Shown here one piece after another: positions 60,901-64,000 of a DNA stretch of 64,000 nucleotides. The stretch's first letter is position 1. Every line of letters begins with the position of its first letter. A program made the translations under genes and the position numbers. Origin of the DNA: Ignelater luminosus. Lineage: Eukaryota; Arthropoda; Insecta; Coleoptera; Elateridae. The stretch is taken from NCBI GenBank assembly GCA_011009095.1, contig VTPC01000816.1, forward strand, positions 186,001 through 250,000, read 5' to 3'. A model generated the notes under the pieces. That model saw nothing but the letters and a program-made list of their open reading frames with translations. It searched no databases and was not told the origin of the DNA.

Positions 60901-62079
60901 ACACTTAAAATTCATATCTTCGGAACCATGGACACCAGATTTTAAGTGATAGAGAGATTGATTACAAAAATTAATTATCATTAATAAAAAATACAATTAA
61001 TCAAAAATTGTTCATCCCCGTCAATTATATTTTCAAAAAGTAGTAATATACAGGGTGATCATTTTAAAACTTCTCATTTTGAATGTTTTGAAAACCAAAA
61101 AGATATTGGAATAAATCCAAGGACATTTTCTTATACCGGGAGGGAAGACTAAACTATGTACAAAGTTTTCGATTAAATTCTACCTTTAAGCTCCAGCCAC
61201 CCCCACTTTAAAATTTTAAATTGGATGATATGGCATGTAGCACATCAAATTAAAGGTCTTCAATACCAAAATGCAGTGGTGTTTGAAAAAATCAAATCGG
61301 TGGTTGGTTTTCGAAGAATTAATTTTTTTATTTTAATAAAAATGCATTATTAAATTTATCGTAATAGATGCTCGAATTGCGCTTCGTTGGTTGCTAGGCA
61401 ATGATAAAGCCTATTTTACTTTACTTATCTAAAATTACGATGAATTTCATTTGATTTGATTGATGCATGAAAACAAAAATTATCTAATTTTAGTAAATCA
61501 CTAGTATAATACTAGACTGCAGTTTGTTGCTTATCATCATCAACTAAATCTGTAGAATAAAGAACTTACACATATTATTATGTACTTTTCTCGTTTTATA
61601 ACACTTTGCCAAAAGACCTCAAAAGTTCATCTCAAGAACAATTAGAAGTTCACAATTTTGTTTTCTTTCTACATATCATCGATTTATCAAGCCAAAGTGT
61701 AAACAGTTTTCATATCATTAAAAACAGCCCCAACCCACAAACCGAACATATTCTTGAGTAATTGTTGTTATTACGATGTTGATCTATTTTTGTTGTACTC
61801 TTTATTGTTATGGTAAAGTAGAATGATAATTTGGAAACGATAGAATAAGCATCTTTGCGTGTGATATATCCAACCGGTTTTGTGAATCTATTCAGTCAAA
61901 AACATTTGGAAATGCAAATCATAACCACGACGAACTTCGTTTTGTTACTTTTTTCAAATTTCGGCGGCCATTTTGACTATGTTTCCAAAGAGATATCAAA
62001 AAACGAAGACCCCACGTTGTCTTTAGTTGTTGATGTAGAATCCAAATCTGAAGTCAGAATTTCAGAATTAAAGAAAAAT
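60901..62079. other. Repeat-rich intergenic sequence
   Basis: ATACAGGGTGATCATTTT at about 61048-61065 is an end typical of dispersed insect repeats; the following 300 bases are probably that repeat, but I found no second end. The 141-codon frame 61855-62280 has no recognisable domain and includes a microsatellite, so I do not call it a gene. Confidence 0.4.
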
Positions 62080-62085
62080 GCGGAC

Positions 62086-62119
62086 ATACAGACCGACAGA
62101 CAAACAGACAGACAGACTT
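62086..62119 (+). repeat. (CAGA)n microsatellite
   Basis: CAGACCGACAGACAAACAGA followed by CAGACAGAC: a short imperfect tetranucleotide run, likely the tail of a dispersed repeat upstream. Confidence 0.8.
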
Positions 62120-62247
62120 CGCAAATTCAGGAACGACTCCTTTTGAAGTTCGTTGAACATTGTCTTCGTTGTTTGCGTGTACACGACGTAAACCGTCAGT
62201 GCCATAGTAAATTCTTTGACTCTACCGTTTCTTACAGTAACTTAATT

Positions 62248-63166
62248 TTACAGCATATCCATCTGTATCTCTCTCCATGACTTAAGAATAGCGTTTTTAA
62301 GGTCCTTAACTGTCATGTACTGCTTTCCATGGTGGTATATGCGTCGTGTCAAGATAGCCCATAGGTTTTCCATAGGGTTCATGTCAGAGCTAATCGAAGG
62401 CCAGTCAAGCAATTTAAATTCTCTTTCTACTAACCATGTTTCTGTAAGCCTTGAAGAATGAATTGCAGTATTGTCTTGCTGGAAAATGAAATTGGGGCCC
62501 ATTAGCTCCTCTGCGTGATCGATGAGTGACATTTCCAACATTTCTACATAGTCAGTAGACTTCACTTTATGAGAAATAAATACCAGCAGAACTTTTCCAG
62601 CTTTAGAAAAAGCGCCCCATACCATTACTGAGCTACCCCCAAAATTCCTGCTCATTCTGATCTCGGGGACTTTACGAAGATCATGCCAATAATATTGAAA
62701 CCCGTCCGGGCCATCCAAATTGAATTTCTTTTCATCACTGAAAAGGACTTGATGCCAGCCTGTAGAAGATACATGTTTTTTAGCCCATTCCAACCTAGCC
62801 ATCTTCTTATTATTTAACGCAGGTTTTTTGGCATGTTTTTCAAATTTCAAGGAATTATTTGAACTTAGTATTTGCTGTACACGTCTTACAGAGACTGGCA
62901 ATGACAAATCATGCTTTATTTCACTTGCAAACATATGTTTAACAGATGCTTTTTGAATGATTAGTCTTCTGGACTTTGTCTGTAATAACGGGTTTTCTGC
63001 CAGTTCTCTTCTTTGTTCTATAATTAGATCCCAATTTGACAAATTTATTTATTACGTCTAACAATCTACCCAACCGGACAGCAATTTTTCTATTTGACCA
63101 ATTAGAATCTTTATATGCTAGTATCCGCACCTTTTCTTCATCACTTAATGACTTTCCTTTTGGCAT
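62248..63166 (-). pseudogene. Tc3-like (DD34E) transposase with one frameshift
   Basis: On the minus strand, ATG 63166 starts MPKGKSLSDEEKVRILAYKD, a Tc3-type helix-turn-helix, through [14 protein letters not shown]. The frame then shifts and continues as [21 protein letters not shown] to the stop at 62248. The catalytic core is intact: first Asp in [20 protein letters not shown], second in [13 protein letters not shown], and Glu in DMNPMENLW, 34 residues after the second Asp. A single-base change near 62970 therefore separates this copy from an open transposase, so it is among the youngest elements in the window. I did not find its terminal inverted repeats, so it may be truncated at the ends. 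Confidence 0.88.
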
Positions 63167-63262
63167 TTTCCTACTTTTGTGAAATATTTCGATTATATTT
63201 CTTGTAGAACATTCAAATTTATGCCACATCTTACCTGGTGTTAAATACATCAAACTATGCAA

Positions 63263-64000
63263 CTTGTAAAATCTTAAATCACAAAAAACAAATACGAACG
63301 TATATATATTTCACACAAAATATATAAGAAAATTCGTAGTTTAATAATAAATATGTGATAAATGCACAACACTGCAAGATACTTTTAATTACTCAACAAT
63401 AAACGTGTTTACATACATGACAATAAAAGACAGTTTCAATTAACGTCAGACGCGGCAGCTACGATTTTTATACTAGCAAACGTATATTTATTTCGCTTAC
63501 TGTATACTCGAGCTGAAGTTTCATCATCTAAAGTTGTCATTAGATAAAGCATCATCAGATTCCTATTTCTTTTTATCAACCAAATAGGTAGGATCTGATG
63601 CCCCAACCACAGGCAGTTCTGGTTTTTTTCGGCCATCATTGACGATATCAATAGGACTACGCTTTTTTAACAGCAAACTAATTAATATTTTCCATGTGGC
63701 CCAGTTAACTTATCAATTACAACTTTATAAGAACTTGCCATATTTTTCAATGAAGTTGATCAACAACTTTTTAAAACAAAGGTTAACTTTTACTGTTGGC
63801 GTCCATAACCTAATGAGAAGTTTGCAATAACTAACATGATCATTATACAAGCACACATAATATAATTAAATATAAAAAACAAACGCAATAAGTGAACAGC
63901 AAACTAGGCAAAAATACTGAGGTTTGATAAAGGAATCGAAACAAGTGTCAAGATCGTACACTTCCTGACAGTTACAGTTATGACATAATTAAATTACTTC
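63263..64000. other. AT-rich sequence to window end, no gene seen
   Basis: No supported coding frame. The part next to 63.3 kb may include the remaining end of the Tc3-like element. Confidence 0.4.

Noticed and set aside
61855-62280. 141-codon plus-strand open frame
   Set aside because: It includes a CAGA microsatellite, runs into the 3' end of the Tc3-like pseudogene on the other strand, and resembles no protein family.

Overview
The window looks like a 64 kb piece of an insect nuclear genome, AT-rich and full of transposon remains. It is probably a beetle or another holometabolan, judging by the gene set and mariner/Tc1/hAT content; the order is an inference. Four host genes can be supported. 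(1) brat (brain tumor), + strand: an 820-residue TRIM-NHL translational repressor in one uninterrupted coding exon (25479-27941). It has a probable noncoding 5' exon near 23.55-23.89 kb and a probable very long 3' UTR running to about 34.98 kb. (2) A cathepsin O-like cysteine protease, - strand, three exons (44141-45335). (3) RpS3 (ribosomal protein uS3), + strand, four exons (45966-47039), divergent from the protease with about 0.6 kb between the start codons. (4) A TMEM33 / Kr-h2 homologue, - strand, five coding exons (55103-57423), with a possible alternative last exon in one intron.

Region by region: 1-23.5 kb has no host gene I can support. It holds a 256 bp foldback MITE with a perfect 10 bp target duplication (1938-2193), a partial repeat next to a BED-finger fragment (2.6-2.94 kb), a 1.1 kb TIR element packed with GCAAG/CTTGC motifs (3988-5102), a mariner pseudogene with both TIRs (12250-13430), a decayed Tc1-like element (16.5-17.7 kb), a 40 bp-period tandem repeat (18.36-18.6 kb), a 0.9 kb foldback element (19199-20081) and a degenerate tandem block (20.46-21.26 kb). 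From 23.5 to 35 kb is the brat locus. Its intron contains a GC-richer island with a perfect RFX-type X-box palindrome. Its 3' UTR contains several poly(A) signals, (TTA)n runs and three notable stem-loops.

From 35.7 to 41 kb is a transposon cluster: a hAT pseudogene, a mariner 3' end, a 1.2 kb foldback element and a 157 bp hAT-type MITE with a perfect 8 bp target duplication. After the protease/RpS3 pair come a 285 bp assembly gap (48044-48328), more Tc1/mariner debris, a 431 bp foldback MITE (53485-53915), the TMEM33 gene, and finally a 298 bp MITE and a Tc3-like pseudogene with one frameshift.

The host genes do not form an operon or an obvious pathway. They are independent genes: neural/germline translational control, lysosomal proteolysis, the ribosome, and ER membrane shaping. 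I did not find a clearly new biological system. The most promising leads are the complete RING-like Cys/His spacing at the Brat N-terminus, the stem-loops in the long brat 3' UTR, the alternative terminal exon of TMEM33, and the foldback element family. All exon boundaries were assigned by eye from splice signals and from remembered family sequences, without alignment software.
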